Shown here: positions 7,726 to 15,862 of the stretch, in pieces
Layout: each line of letters begins with the position of its first letter
Position numbering within the stretch: position 1 is the stretch's first letter
DNA from: Halobaculum sp. XH14
GTDB taxonomy: Archaea > Halobacteriota > Halobacteria > Halobacteriales > Haloferacaceae
DNA: 64,000 nt
Assembly (NCBI RefSeq): GCF_032116555.1
Contig: NZ_CP134949.1
Location: 1,612,001 to 1,676,000, forward strand
Direction of reading: 5' to 3'
Notes under the pieces: model-generated
What the model saw: only the letters and a program-made list of their open reading frames with translations
What the model was told of the DNA's origin: nothing
Database searches by the model: none
Position numbers and translations under genes: made by a program

Positions 7726-8319
7726 TCAGTCCACGGTCGGTTCCCGGAGCGCGGCCGAGTCGAGCGCCGACGCCAGCCGTGAGCCGACCGGGACCAGTTC
7801 GGCGAAGCCGTCGGTTCGGACGTCGACGTCCCCGTTGACGGTGACGAACCCGAGCCCGCCGTTCGCTGCGTCGTCCAGGTTCGTCAGGAACGCGACCTTC
7901 CTGTCCGCGGGAATCGCCGCGACCGTCCCCGACTCCTCGACCGAGCCGTACAGCCTGCGGAACTCGTGGACGTGTTCGACACATCGCGGGGTGGGCGCGA
8001 ACAGCAGCAGAACGCGGACGCCCGGCCCGGTGCGCCGCACGGATCGCCGGAGTTCGTGCTCGTCGTCCTTGTAGAAGTAGCGCTCCATCCGACGGTACTG
8101 GCGGAGGACTTCGTTCGCGCCGGTCACGTGTCCCAGCGCGGCGTCGCCCTTGAGTTCGATGAGGTACTCGACGGGATCGGGTGTTCGGACGCGGACGTAC
8201 ACGTCGACCGAGCCCCGGTTGCCGTAGTGGTCGTACGGCTCCTCCAGCCGGATCGTCGCGTCCTCGAACGCCGCCCGGAAGTGTTCGACCACCCGGGTCG
8301 CCAGCGTGTCCTCCCGCAT
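7726..8319 (-). CDS. Hypothetical protein with PD-(D/E)XK nuclease-like core
   Basis: 197 residues. Near the N-terminus is GSVDVYVRVRTPDPVEYLIELKGDA, written here in parts: GSVDVYVRV then EYLIELKGDA. The spacing of the Asp and the E-x-K triad resembles the PD-(D/E)XK restriction-endonuclease fold. It is followed by a helix with ANEVLRQYRRMERYFY. The rest is mixed alpha/beta with no motif that I recognise (VLLLFAPTPRCVEHVHEF). The start at 8319 (MREDTLATR) was preferred to the in-frame upstream ATG at 8427, whose extension is Arg/Pro-rich and overlaps the SRP RNA promoter. The nuclease fold is an inference from a short motif. Confidence 0.65.
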   Translation of the reverse strand: MREDTLATRVVEHFRAAFEDATIRLEEPYDHYGNRGSVDVYVRVRTPDPVEYLIELKGDAALGHVTGANEVLRQYRRMERYFYKDDEHELRRSVRRTGPGVRVLLLFAPTPRCVEHVHEFRRLYGSVEESGTVAAIPADRKVAFLTNLDDAANGGLGFVTVNGDVDVRTDGFAELVPVGSRLASALDSAALREPTVD

Positions 8320-8431
8320 CGATCGACCGATGGAACGCCGTCGACGCCCAAAGCCTTCGCGGTTCCCCGAGGGGGGACGCCGAGGCGTCTGGTGAAACCG
8401 GCCGGCGGGAGCGGGCCGGGACCGCAAGGCC

Positions 8432-8439
8432 CATAAGTG
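8432..8439 (+). promoter_or_regulatory. TATA-like box of the SRP RNA gene
   Basis: CATAAGTG lies about 22-26 bp upstream of the predicted 5' end of the 7S RNA at ~8457. It is of the same TTAAGTG class as other promoters in this window. Confidence 0.5.
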
Positions 8440-8456
8440 GGTCCGAACTATCCCGA

Positions 8457-8768
8457 GGTGGACTAGGTCGGGCAGTTAGGCCCTGCTCGTCACCCGTGAG
8501 AGAGTCTTCAGCGGGGACCGAACGCCGGCGGCGTCCGGGGTGCCCGTCGCGGGCCCCGGAAGCCGACGTCGAAGCCTCGTCCGCCGGGGACAGCGGTCCG
8601 CCGGGCCGCACCCGCAGGGGTGCGCGCCCGCGGTTCGTCGGCGGCACCGGGTCAGGCGCGGAAGCGAGCAGCCCACCGCCGAACGCCCGTCGCTCGTCGG
8701 GTCGCGGGGTCGAGGAGGCACCCGGGATTCCCCGTGGCGGAATCCCCGGGCAATGCCGGTCGTCCACC
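8457..8768 (+). ncRNA. ffs: Signal recognition particle 7S RNA
   Basis: About 312 nt. The ends pair (GGTGGAC at 8457-8463 with GTCCACC at 8762-8768) to form the archaeal closing helix. The diagnostic domain IV core is at ~8651-8672: GTCAGG, then GGAAG, then AGCAGC, the SRP54/Ffh-binding loop. The 5' domain contains CAGTTAGG and CACCCG. The stretch CCGGGGACAGCGGTCCG and the 3' GGGATTCC...GGAATCCCC stem resemble the Halobacterium 7S RNA that I remember (~304 nt). It scaffolds SRP19 and SRP54 for co-translational membrane targeting. Exact ends are predicted from pairing. Confidence 0.93.
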
Positions 8769-8854
8769 ATTCATACCGGAGTCCCGTCCCGACCAGCGGG
8801 TGGTCCGCGGGACGCTTCCGAAGTTTCGAGTACCCGTCGCTCCAGTCACAACGT

Positions 8855-9124
8855 ATGAGCGAAGCCGACGCGAACGGCGTCACGGCGACGTACGAGGAGA
8901 CGGACGCCGAGCGCGTGCTGGCGTTCGAGCGCGACGGCCGGACGGCCGTCGTCGCACAGAACGTCGAGGGGTACGCGATGTTGAAGGTCCGAACCGGCGT
9001 CGCGAGCGACGAACTGGAGCGATACTACGGGTTCGACATGGCCCTGGACCACGCTGCGGAACTGCTCGGCGTCCCGGTCGGTTCGCTCCCCGTTCCGGAG
9101 GACGCCGCCGACATGGGAATGTAG
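8855..9124 (+). CDS. Conserved 89-residue haloarchaeal protein
   Basis: 89 residues: an N-terminal beta-rich part (VTATYEETDAERVLAFERDG, then TAVVAQNVEGYAMLKVR) and a C-terminal helix (LERYYGFDMALDHAAELLG) ending PVPEDAADMGM. The sequence matches my memory of a widely conserved haloarchaeal family of unknown function (DUF7111). There is no Cys and no membrane segment. It starts ~86 bp after the SRP RNA. Whether the association with SRP RNA is functional is unknown. Confidence 0.85.
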   Translation: MSEADANGVTATYEETDAERVLAFERDGRTAVVAQNVEGYAMLKVRTGVASDELERYYGFDMALDHAAELLGVPVGSLPVPEDAADMGM

Positions 9125-9594
9125 CACTGGTCGGTTGGCGGGCCCGTCGGCTCCGCAACCGTGCTCACGACCGCCAGATCCGGACTGGACACCGTGCTGT
9201 TCGACCGCCAGCGCGTCTCGGAGATCATCAACGGCGACCTCCGAGCGTGGCCGCGAGCGATCCACCGGACCACGGGGAACACGACCGCGACGGGACGGCC
9301 GGCGATCACGAACCGCTGCCAGGGTTCGAGGCGGTCGTCTCCGAGGCGGGCGCGGCGTACAACGTCCTGGAGACGGAATCGCTCTCCGAGATCAGTGCCT
9401 GTCTCCGGAACTGATCGGCGGTCGGTGATCGAGGTTCGAGTCGTTCCCCGGGCGAAGGCCGGGAGGGGCCCCGTGGTTTCACCGACGCGGACGACCGGCG
9501 GCCGCGTGGAACGTTCTCCGAACGGTCGATACGCGCTCGAGGCTATGGTACACCCTGACAGTAGGGTTATGTGGGTGTCGACCGTCCTTGGTTC
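9125..9594. other. Gene-poor stretch, possible decayed coding remnants
   Basis: In 470 bp no frame has a start, RBS and haloarchaeal protein character throughout. Short protein-like fragments appear, for example a frame ending at 9414 with GFEAVVSEAGAAYNVLE, and DTVLFDRQRVSEIING in another frame at ~9189-9237. This would fit an old, frame-shifted gene remnant, but I cannot name it. The last ~30 bp contain a TATA-like GGTTATGTG before the pseudogene at 9595. Confidence 0.4.
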
Positions 9595-10416
9595 ATGTCT
9601 ACTCCGCACGAGGACGTCCGCTTTCTGGCGGACTCGGAGAACTGATCCACCGCGCTCGAAGCCCTCGCGGCAGGTCCCCGCACGAGGTCGGAACTACGGA
9701 GCACAACCGGAGCCTCGAAAGCCACGATCAGTCGCCTGCTCGGCGATTTCGAGGAACGGGGCTGGGTGGGGAGGGACGGGAACCGATACGCGTCGACCCC
9801 GCTCGGGGAGTACGTCTCGGGAGCCTTCCTTGAGCTTCACGACCGGATGAGGACTGCGGGCGATCTGCGGGCGCTGCTCCCGTGGTTTCCGCTCGGCGAA
9901 CTGGACGTCCGGTTCGATCTCGAGATCCTGACCGGGGCGCGGATCACCGCGGCGACCCCCGAGGACCCGATGGCGCCGATGGCCCGCGTGCTGGAGATCG
10001 AGCGCGAGTCGGCCACGACGAGCACGCTCGCGGATCGGCTCCCCGAGCCGTGCATCAAGGCGAGACACGAGGCAGTGGTCGACGGCACGCAGACGTGCGA
10101 GCTGGTGACCACGCCGGCGGTGATCGAATCCGTGGTGGCGTCATCGTATGCCGAGCCGTTCGAGGAGATCGTCGCCGCCGACCGCTCCACGGTGTTCGTC
10201 TCCGACGGTGACGTCGAGCCCGGGGGCGTGTACGACGGGACGGGCTATCTGATCGTCGCCGACGATCGGGACGTCAACGTCGGCGTGATCGAATCCGACG
10301 GTTCCGAGTTCCTCGACCACCTCACGGAGACGTTCGCGGAGCACCGGGACGGTGCGACCAGACTCACCGCGTCGGCCCTCGAGAGCGATCGGGAATCCAT
10401 TCGAACGGAATCCTAG
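9595..10416 (+). pseudogene. FilR1-like winged-helix transcriptional regulator interrupted by in-frame TGA
   Basis: From the ATG at 9595 one frame reads MSTPHEDVRFLADSEN, then TGA (9643-9645), and continues without shift as STALEALAAGPRTRSELR through a clear winged helix (GASKATISRLLGDFEERGWV). A ~190-residue domain follows, typical of haloarchaeal FilR1-like regulators (PLGELDVRFDLEIL near its start, DGDVEPGGVYDGTGYLIVAD near its end). The family usually has Arg/Pro after ExN, so CGA-to-TGA is the likely change. No downstream start rescues the HTH: a GTG at 9766 would begin inside the wing. The gene is probably inactive, or the base is a sequencing error. It could have regulated the methyltransferase downstream. 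Confidence 0.8.
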
Positions 10417-10715
10417 CGGTAATCCTGACAGGACGGCGGATCCGTGACCGGGTCGCGAGCTCCCGGGACGTCCGTCGAACCCGACTGTCCGGGACGGCCT
10501 CACTCTCGGGCCGTCCTCTCCGCGGAGAACACTCGACGCCGAGTGGAGCGCGTGCTACTGGGTGGAGCGTGTGCTGCAGAGCGGATTCGTGTTGCAGGGT
10601 GAGTTCGCGTTGCACGGCGTGAAACGGTTCCAGCGGATGGCTATACCCGGCTCGCCACCGAAGTCGCTCGTCGGGTACCGAACCCGGCCGACCGACGGCA
10701 CCACCGAGACAGATC
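10417..10715. other. Intergenic region before the methyltransferase
   Basis: 299 bp without a supportable gene. It includes two closely spaced copies of GTGGAGCGYGTGCT (about 10540-10575) and a run of TTGCA-type repeats after them. The meaning is unknown. They could be regulator-binding repeats for the methyltransferase promoter. Confidence 0.4.
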
Positions 10716-11774
10716 ATGGCACTCGACCGAGAACGATTGAACCGACACGTACAGACGGCCCTGAGTGACTTCGGAGCGACGGCGCACGCGCCGCTGGTCG
10801 TCATCGGCGACGAGCTCGGGCTGTACGGGATGCTCGCCGACGCGGGGCCGCTCACGTCGGCCGGACTGGCCGAGGAGACCGACACCGCCGAACGGTACGT
10901 CCGCGAGTGGCTGCGCTCGCAGGCGGCCGGCGGGTACGTCACCTACGATCCCGAGACCGACCGCTACAGCCTCACCCCCGAACAGACCGCGTTGCTGGCC
11001 GACGAGACCAGCCCGGCGTTCATGGTGGATAACTTTCGGGTCGCCCTGTCGGCCGCGACCATCGAACCACGGCTGGCGGAAGCGTTCCGCACGGGCGAGG
11101 GCGTGGGCTGGCACGAACACGACGAGGACCTCTTTCACGCCATCGAGCACTCCTGGCGACCGCAGTACGCGGCGAACCTCGTCGACGAGTGGATCCCCGC
11201 GCTCGACGGCGTGGAGGCGACGCTCGAAACCGGGGGGCGCGTCGCTGACGTGGGGTGTGGCCACGGCGCGTCGACGATCCTGATGGCCGAGGCGTACCCC
11301 GAGTCGACGTTCGTCGGCGTCGACACCCACGAACCGTCGATAGCGGCGGCCCGGCGGCGAGCCGAGGAAGCCGGCGTCGCCGACCGCGTGCGCTTCGAGG
11401 CGGCGGCGGCCAAGTCGTACGACGGTGCACGGTACGACTTCGTGGCCACGTTCGACGCCTTCCACGACATGGGCGACCCCGTGGATGTGGCGGCGCACGT
11501 CCGCGACACGCTCGCTGACGACGGCACGTGGATGATCGTCGAACTCTTCGCGAACGATCGCGTCGAGGACAACCTCAATCCGATGGGTCGGGCGGCCTAC
11601 TCCATCTCGACGCTGATCTGCACGCCGTGCGCGCTCGACCAGGAAGCCGAGCACGTGCTGGGGGCACAGGCCGGCGAGGCCGGCATCGGCGAGGCCGTCA
11701 CTGACGGCGGCTTCGCCCGGTTCCGCCGGGCGGCGGAGACGCCCATGAAGCTCGTGTTCGAAGCAAAACCGTAG
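10716..11774 (+). CDS. Class I SAM-dependent methyltransferase with N-terminal winged helix
   Basis: 352 residues. The first ~95 form a winged-helix dimerisation domain (GLYGMLADAGPLTSAGLAEE, then YVREWLRSQAAGGYVTYD), as in Rv2258c-like and O-methyltransferase families. The Rossmann domain has motif I VADVGCGHGAST (about 169-180), the acidic GVDTHE after beta-2, DFVATFDAFHDM, and DGTWMIVELF. Such enzymes methylate small molecules; substrate unknown. The ATG at 10716 is clear. The upstream regulator is broken at 9643, which may leave this gene constitutive or silent. A short C-terminal part (GGFARFRRA, then PMKLVFEAKP) is typical. Confidence 0.85.
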   Translation: MALDRERLNRHVQTALSDFGATAHAPLVVIGDELGLYGMLADAGPLTSAGLAEETDTAERYVREWLRSQAAGGYVTYDPETDRYSLTPEQTALLADETSPAFMVDNFRVALSAATIEPRLAEAFRTGEGVGWHEHDEDLFHAIEHSWRPQYAANLVDEWIPALDGVEATLETGGRVADVGCGHGASTILMAEAYPESTFVGVDTHEPSIAAARRRAEEAGVADRVRFEAAAAKSYDGARYDFVATFDAFHDMGDPVDVAAHVRDTLADDGTWMIVELFANDRVEDNLNPMGRAAYSISTLICTPCALDQEAEHVLGAQAGEAGIGEAVTDGGFARFRRAAETPMKLVFEAKP

Positions 11775-11974
11775 ATGACGACGAGCGGCGACCGGGTATC
11801 CTCGCGGGGAGACGGGGTGGGAGTTCCCCACGAAGTCCCATCACCGCTCGCAGGTCCTGAGGCGGAACTCAGGAGGGACGTCGCTCCCGCGTGAAAACGC
11901 CGCCCGGAACACGACCGGACGAGTTTCGACGGCGGGGGAGTTCCCTTCCTCCGGAACCGTGCTTCAGTGACCAC

Positions 11975-12883
11975 TCACCGTCTCGGAGCGAGAACGAGTT
12001 CCGCACACCGTCCCGGATGCCCCAGCCACGGGAGGTGCCCGGCATCGAGCGTCTCGAGGCGGCTGTTCGGAATCCGGCCGACGACGGAGCGCACCGCGTC
12101 GGGCCCCCCAAGCAAATCGTTCTCACCCCAGATCGCGAGGGTGGGAGATCGGACGTCGGCTAACTCGTCTTCCCGGAGCCGGGTCGAGGGACGCCATCCG
12201 CGAAGCCGCACGACTGAGCGTAACTCGCTGATTTCGACGTGGTCAGACCGCGGATTCCGGGCCTGGGCCACGAACAACTGCACGAGCGACGGATAGTTCC
12301 GGATCGTCCCCCCTTCACCGAACGTTTCGAGATTTTCGACGACGTCGGCCTCGCTCGCGTCTCCGAGCCCGGCTACCACTCGGTTCAACAGGGGCATCGA
12401 AAACAACCTGAGCGGAAGCGGGGGGCGGGTTCCCGGGAGCGTGGGGGCGCTTCCGAGCAGCGTGAGGTGACGGACCCGCTCGGGTCGGGCTAACGCGAAC
12501 ACCAGGCTCCAGTACCCGCCTGCGGAACTGCCGACGAGATTGACCCGTTCTATCTCGAGTTCGTCGAGGATCTCTTCGAGAACGGTCACTGCGGTTTCTC
12601 GCGTGGTTCTGGGAGCGTACGTGAAGTCGCCGCTGAGGCCGTACCCCGGACGGTCGATGGCGATCGTCCATGCGCCGTCGAGGTTGGCGATCAACGGGGA
12701 AAACAGTGCCCCGAACGCTCCAGTTCCGTGGACGCAGAAAACGGGGACGTCGTCGCTCTCCTCCCTGCCGGATTCGAGCACGTGAGTTCTGACTCCTGGT
12801 CGGTCGAGGTCGACGTATCGTGACTCCGCCTCGATGCCCGCTTCCTCGAACACTCGATCCTGTGCCGCCCTGAAGTCCGTCAT
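11975..12883 (-). CDS. Alpha/beta hydrolase
   Basis: 302 residues with the alpha/beta-hydrolase fold. The oxyanion strand is FCVHGTGAFG, then DRPGYGLSG. The nucleophile elbow is GSSAGG (Ser in VNLVGSSAGGYWSLVF), the acid is likely the Asp in WGENDLLGG, and the His is in DAGHLPWLGHP. The cap region runs roughly 140-215 (PPLPLRLFSMPLLNRVVAGL). Likely an esterase or C-C hydrolase of unknown substrate. Both flanks are gene-poor (200 bp downstream, 537 bp upstream). It is transcribed toward the methyltransferase, so it is not in its operon. Confidence 0.85.
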   Translation of the reverse strand: MTDFRAAQDRVFEEAGIEAESRYVDLDRPGVRTHVLESGREESDDVPVFCVHGTGAFGALFSPLIANLDGAWTIAIDRPGYGLSGDFTYAPRTTRETAVTVLEEILDELEIERVNLVGSSAGGYWSLVFALARPERVRHLTLLGSAPTLPGTRPPLPLRLFSMPLLNRVVAGLGDASEADVVENLETFGEGGTIRNYPSLVQLFVAQARNPRSDHVEISELRSVVRLRGWRPSTRLREDELADVRSPTLAIWGENDLLGGPDAVRSVVGRIPNSRLETLDAGHLPWLGHPGRCAELVLAPRR

Positions 12884-13420
12884 GCGGTAGCACTCCTCGT
12901 ACCTGGGAGGGCGGGAAAGCGTAAATAGCGGACGGTAGCACCCGGCTTTTCGAGCCGTGTCTGATGGAGCCGAAGGCCGCGTTCGTCAGCGACGTGCAAC
13001 CCCGGCAACCCACCGGAGTCGCCGTTCCAGCCCTTCGCCGTCGCCACCTCCCGGACGAGGCGGCGAACCGCCGGCACACTTCACGCGAGTCAGTTGCTCG
13101 ACGGTTCTGGAGATGACGTCTCCGAGACGTTCACAGACGTCACTACCAGCAGGATCGAAATGTGCGCCCGGAACACTAACGTCCGACCTCATCCCTGGCG
13201 GCGTGCCGAGTCGGCCGGGAAACCCTCGTGCCGGGCGGTGTCGTCGGATGCGGCCGACGATGGGCCGGGCCGCTGACGCGACCGGTGTCGCGCGCCCGGG
13301 TTCTCCGCGCTGTCATCGCACCCTGCCGGGTGAACTCGGGCGGGGACTAGAGGCGCGCACTCCGCGATAGGCGTTCCGAGCACAAGGGGCTACCGACTCA
13401 CGCCCCCCTCCGGGCGGCCG
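12884..13420. other. 537-bp gene-poor region
   Basis: No convincing gene on either strand. Several frames are open only because GC-rich sequence has few stops. Their products are Arg/Pro-rich or lack family resemblance. There is an inverted repeat GACGTCT...AGACGTC at about 13114-13140 within GATGACGTCTCCGAGACG and ACAGACGTC. No tRNA or known structured RNA was recognised. It could be a decayed gene or a control region for the hydrolase. Confidence 0.4.
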
Positions 13421-13915
13421 CTATCGAAGGAAGTCCGAGAGCCGGCCGGTGATGCCGCCGTCCTCACCGAGCCGCAGGTAGTAGGCCGAGCCGCCGTCCT
13501 CGTAGTAGTCGTCGATGCGGCGGACGACCTCGAAGCCGACGTGTCGGTAGAAGCCGAGCGCGTCCTCGTTCGTCGTCCGGGCGTGACAGGTGACGCTGCC
13601 GTTCGCCTCGGCGACGTCCGCGATCAGGCGCCGGGCGTAGCCGCTCCCGCGGCGTTCCGGCGCGACGGCGAGAAAGAGCACGTAGCCGTCGCGCCGGACC
13701 GAGGCGAACGCGACGAGCGTCTCGTCGTCCTCGTGGAACGGAGTCTCCTCGTAGAGCAGGTACGTCGTCGAGCGCCGGTACGCGTCGGTGAAGAAACCGC
13801 GACGCTGCTTGAGGACGCCCTCGTTCGCACGGATGCGCTCTTTCAGGGCCCAGGCGTCCCCCGCGTGGGTGGCGTCTCCGGGCCTGTCAACGCGCTTCTC
13901 GACGTTGACGCTCAC
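13421..13915 (-). CDS. GNAT family N-acetyltransferase
   Basis: 164 residues. The start is GTG at 13915 (MSVNVEKRVDRPGDATHAGDA), which is how I recall the haloarchaeal orthologues beginning. The acetyl-CoA-binding motif A is LFLAVAPERRGSGYARRLI (R/Q-x-x-G-x-G/A type). It is followed by VTCHARTTNEDALGFYRHVG and FEVVRRIDDYYEDGGSAYYL, which resemble RimI-type N-acetyltransferases. The substrate is unknown; N-terminal protein acetylation is plausible. It is divergent from the DUF502-archease operon at 14033, sharing a 117-bp promoter region. Confidence 0.88.
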   Translation of the reverse strand: MSVNVEKRVDRPGDATHAGDAWALKERIRANEGVLKQRRGFFTDAYRRSTTYLLYEETPFHEDDETLVAFASVRRDGYVLFLAVAPERRGSGYARRLIADVAEANGSVTCHARTTNEDALGFYRHVGFEVVRRIDDYYEDGGSAYYLRLGEDGGITGRLSDFLR

Positions 13916-14032
13916 TACCACACGGTTGTCGTGAGGGGGATATAACTCCACCGTCGGTAGCGATCGACGCGGTCCCGGACCCGGGTCACCCAGGCAGAAC
14001 CGTTTTGGACCCCCTTCTCCACGTTGCACGTG

Positions 14033-15382
14033 ATGGAACGGGACTGGTCGCCCCGGACGGTGGGGACCTCGCTTCGGAATACGGTCCGGGGAGCGTTCGT
14101 CACGGGGGTCGCGGTCGTCGTGCCGCTGCTCATCACGGCCATCGTCCTCGCGGTCGCGGGACAGTACGTCTACACCTACCTCGATCTCGTCTCCGACGGC
14201 GTTCTCGGGCTCAGCCAGGAGACCCAGTTCACGATCCCCGTCGGCAACTTCGGGTTCCTGACGGTGGACCGGGCGAGCGTCATCGAGCTCACGACGCCGG
14301 TCGTGCTCCTCTCGCTCATCTTCCTCGTCGGCCTGTTCGTGAACTCGACGCGCTTTGGGGGCGTCGCCATCGGCTACTTCGACGCTGCCATCGCGGCCAT
14401 CCCCGCGGTCGGCTCCGTCTACGAGTCGTTCCGACAGATGTCGGACGTGATGCTGGAGGAGGACACCCAGAACTTCCGGGACGTGAAGCTCGTCGAGTTC
14501 CCGCACGAGGGAGCCTACACGCTCGGGTTTCTCACGACCGAAACGCCGGACGCGTTGCGAGAGCCAGCGGGTCACCCCGAGATGCAGACACTGTTCCTCC
14601 CGCTCGCGCCGAATCCGGTCATGGGCGGACACCTCGTCCACATGCCCACCGAGAAGGTGATGGACGTGGACATGACCGTCGAGGAGGGCATCCGCGCGGT
14701 CGTCACCAGCGGCGTGGCGGTGTCGGAGGGCTCCGCGACGTCGAGCGGGCTCTCGGAGTCGGAGCTGCGGGAGCTCTCCAGCGTCGAACACGCGGACCAG
14801 CAGTTCGACCCGGACGTCGACTCCCACGACGTGCGTCGGGACGACGACGTGGACGTGAGCCGCGACGACGAGTGGGACCGGCAGGTGTCGCCCGAGCAGT
14901 CGACGACCCCGACCGACATCGCCAGACGAACCCGCGCACAGCGGGACGATCCGGAGGACGACCTCGAGGAACTCGACGACGAGGAGCAGCCGTTCTCGCT
15001 GTACGGCAGGGAGGAGACGACGGTGACGCCGGCGCGTGAAGCCGGCCGATACGACCCGGAAACCGAAAACGAGGACGAACGGCCGGCGGCCGAAGCCGAC
15101 CGCGAGGCGGAGCTTCGAACCGACGAAGGCTCGCGTCCGGAAACCGCGGCCGACCGGCCGGCCGAACGCCGCGAGCCGGAGCGCCGGGAGCCCGCCGAGA
15201 TCGGTGACCGCGAACCCGAGAAGCGCGAGCGGACGACCGATCGCCCGGCGGCCGCCGCGGATCGCCCGGAGTCGGACCGGGAGCGGACCGACACGCCGCC
15301 GGCCGAGATCACCGACGAAAGCGAACTCGCGTCGAACGGATCGGACGGCGACGACGAGGACGAGGGCGACGGGGACGCCTGA
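14033..15382 (+). CDS. DUF502 membrane protein with long acidic tail
   Basis: 449 residues. It has two transmembrane segments (about 20-45, VTGVAVVVPLLITAIVLAVAG; and about 82-103, TTPVVLLSLIFLVGLFV) and then the DUF502 soluble domain. Family signatures there are DAAIAAIPAVGSVYESFRQM, VKLVEFPHEGAYTLGFLT, FLPLAPNPVMGGHL and MTVEEGIRAVVTSG. The C-terminal ~220 residues are an Asp/Glu/Arg-rich low-complexity tail that bacterial homologues lack. Function unknown. The stop overlaps the ATG of archease by one base (TGATG), so the two are cotranslated. The start at 14033 fits better than the ATG nine bases earlier. Confidence 0.85.
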   Translation: MERDWSPRTVGTSLRNTVRGAFVTGVAVVVPLLITAIVLAVAGQYVYTYLDLVSDGVLGLSQETQFTIPVGNFGFLTVDRASVIELTTPVVLLSLIFLVGLFVNSTRFGGVAIGYFDAAIAAIPAVGSVYESFRQMSDVMLEEDTQNFRDVKLVEFPHEGAYTLGFLTTETPDALREPAGHPEMQTLFLPLAPNPVMGGHLVHMPTEKVMDVDMTVEEGIRAVVTSGVAVSEGSATSSGLSESELRELSSVEHADQQFDPDVDSHDVRRDDDVDVSRDDEWDRQVSPEQSTTPTDIARRTRAQRDDPEDDLEELDDEEQPFSLYGREETTVTPAREAGRYDPETENEDERPAAEADREAELRTDEGSRPETAADRPAERREPERREPAEIGDREPEKRERTTDRPAAAADRPESDRERTDTPPAEITDESELASNGSDGDDEDEGDGDA

Positions 15383-15807
15383 TGGATCCGGCGGGAACGT
15401 TCACGCTCCGCGAGCACACCGCCGACGTCGCCGTCGAGGCCGACGGGCCGAGCATCGACGCGGCGTTCGGCGCGGTGGCCGACGGGCTCGCGGCGGCGAT
15501 GGCCGAATCCGTCCCGGAAGTCGGCGACCGCTTCTCGTTCAGCGTTCGCGCCGAGAGCCGCGAGGCGCTTCTGTTCGACTACCTCGACCAGCTCATCTAC
15601 GAACGCGACGTCCGGAGCGTGCTCCCGGTTGACAACGCCGCTGCGGTATCGACGGACCGGGACGAGTGGGTCGTCGAGGCCAGCGCGCGCGGCGTCCCGT
15701 TCGCCGCGGCGGCGGGTGCCAGGGACGTGAAGGCAGTCACGTACTCCGAGATGGAACTCGGGGAGACGGCCGACGGCTGGCGCGCGTACGTCGTCTTCGA
15801 CGTGTGA
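15382..15807 (+). CDS. Archease, RtcB cofactor
   Basis: 141 residues. Signatures are REHTADVAVEADGPSIDAAF, the DYLDQLIYERD segment, and the C-terminal VKAVTYSEMELGETADGWRA. Archease promotes guanylylation and multiple turnover of the RNA ligase RtcB, whose gene follows 55 bp downstream. Metal-binding acidic residues are expected at Asp in HTADVA and near the C-terminus (VVFDV). Start and stop overlap the DUF502 gene upstream. The pairing with RtcB supports a role in tRNA splicing and RNA repair. Confidence 0.93.
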   Translation: MDPAGTFTLREHTADVAVEADGPSIDAAFGAVADGLAAAMAESVPEVGDRFSFSVRAESREALLFDYLDQLIYERDVRSVLPVDNAAAVSTDRDEWVVEASARGVPFAAAAGARDVKAVTYSEMELGETADGWRAYVVFDV

Positions 15808-15862
15808 CTCGCGGACGCGGCGAGCGGAAACGCTCTTCCCTCGCCCGAGCCGATGTCACGTA

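Noticed and set aside
8181-8858. Open frames across the SRP RNA locus on both strands
   Set aside because: The locus has the conserved SRP domain IV core and paired ends; the frames are low-complexity Arg/Pro/Ser products.
9643-9645. Selenocysteine or pyrrolysine-type recoding of the in-frame TGA
   Set aside because: The site is in the HTH linker where relatives have Arg/Pro. No SECIS-like hairpin is obvious, and haloarchaea are not known to use Sec.
12880-13192. Small minus-strand frames upstream of the alpha/beta hydrolase
   Set aside because: Two overlapping frames of ~65 residues with no conserved-looking motif, no TATA box at suitable distance and no family memory.
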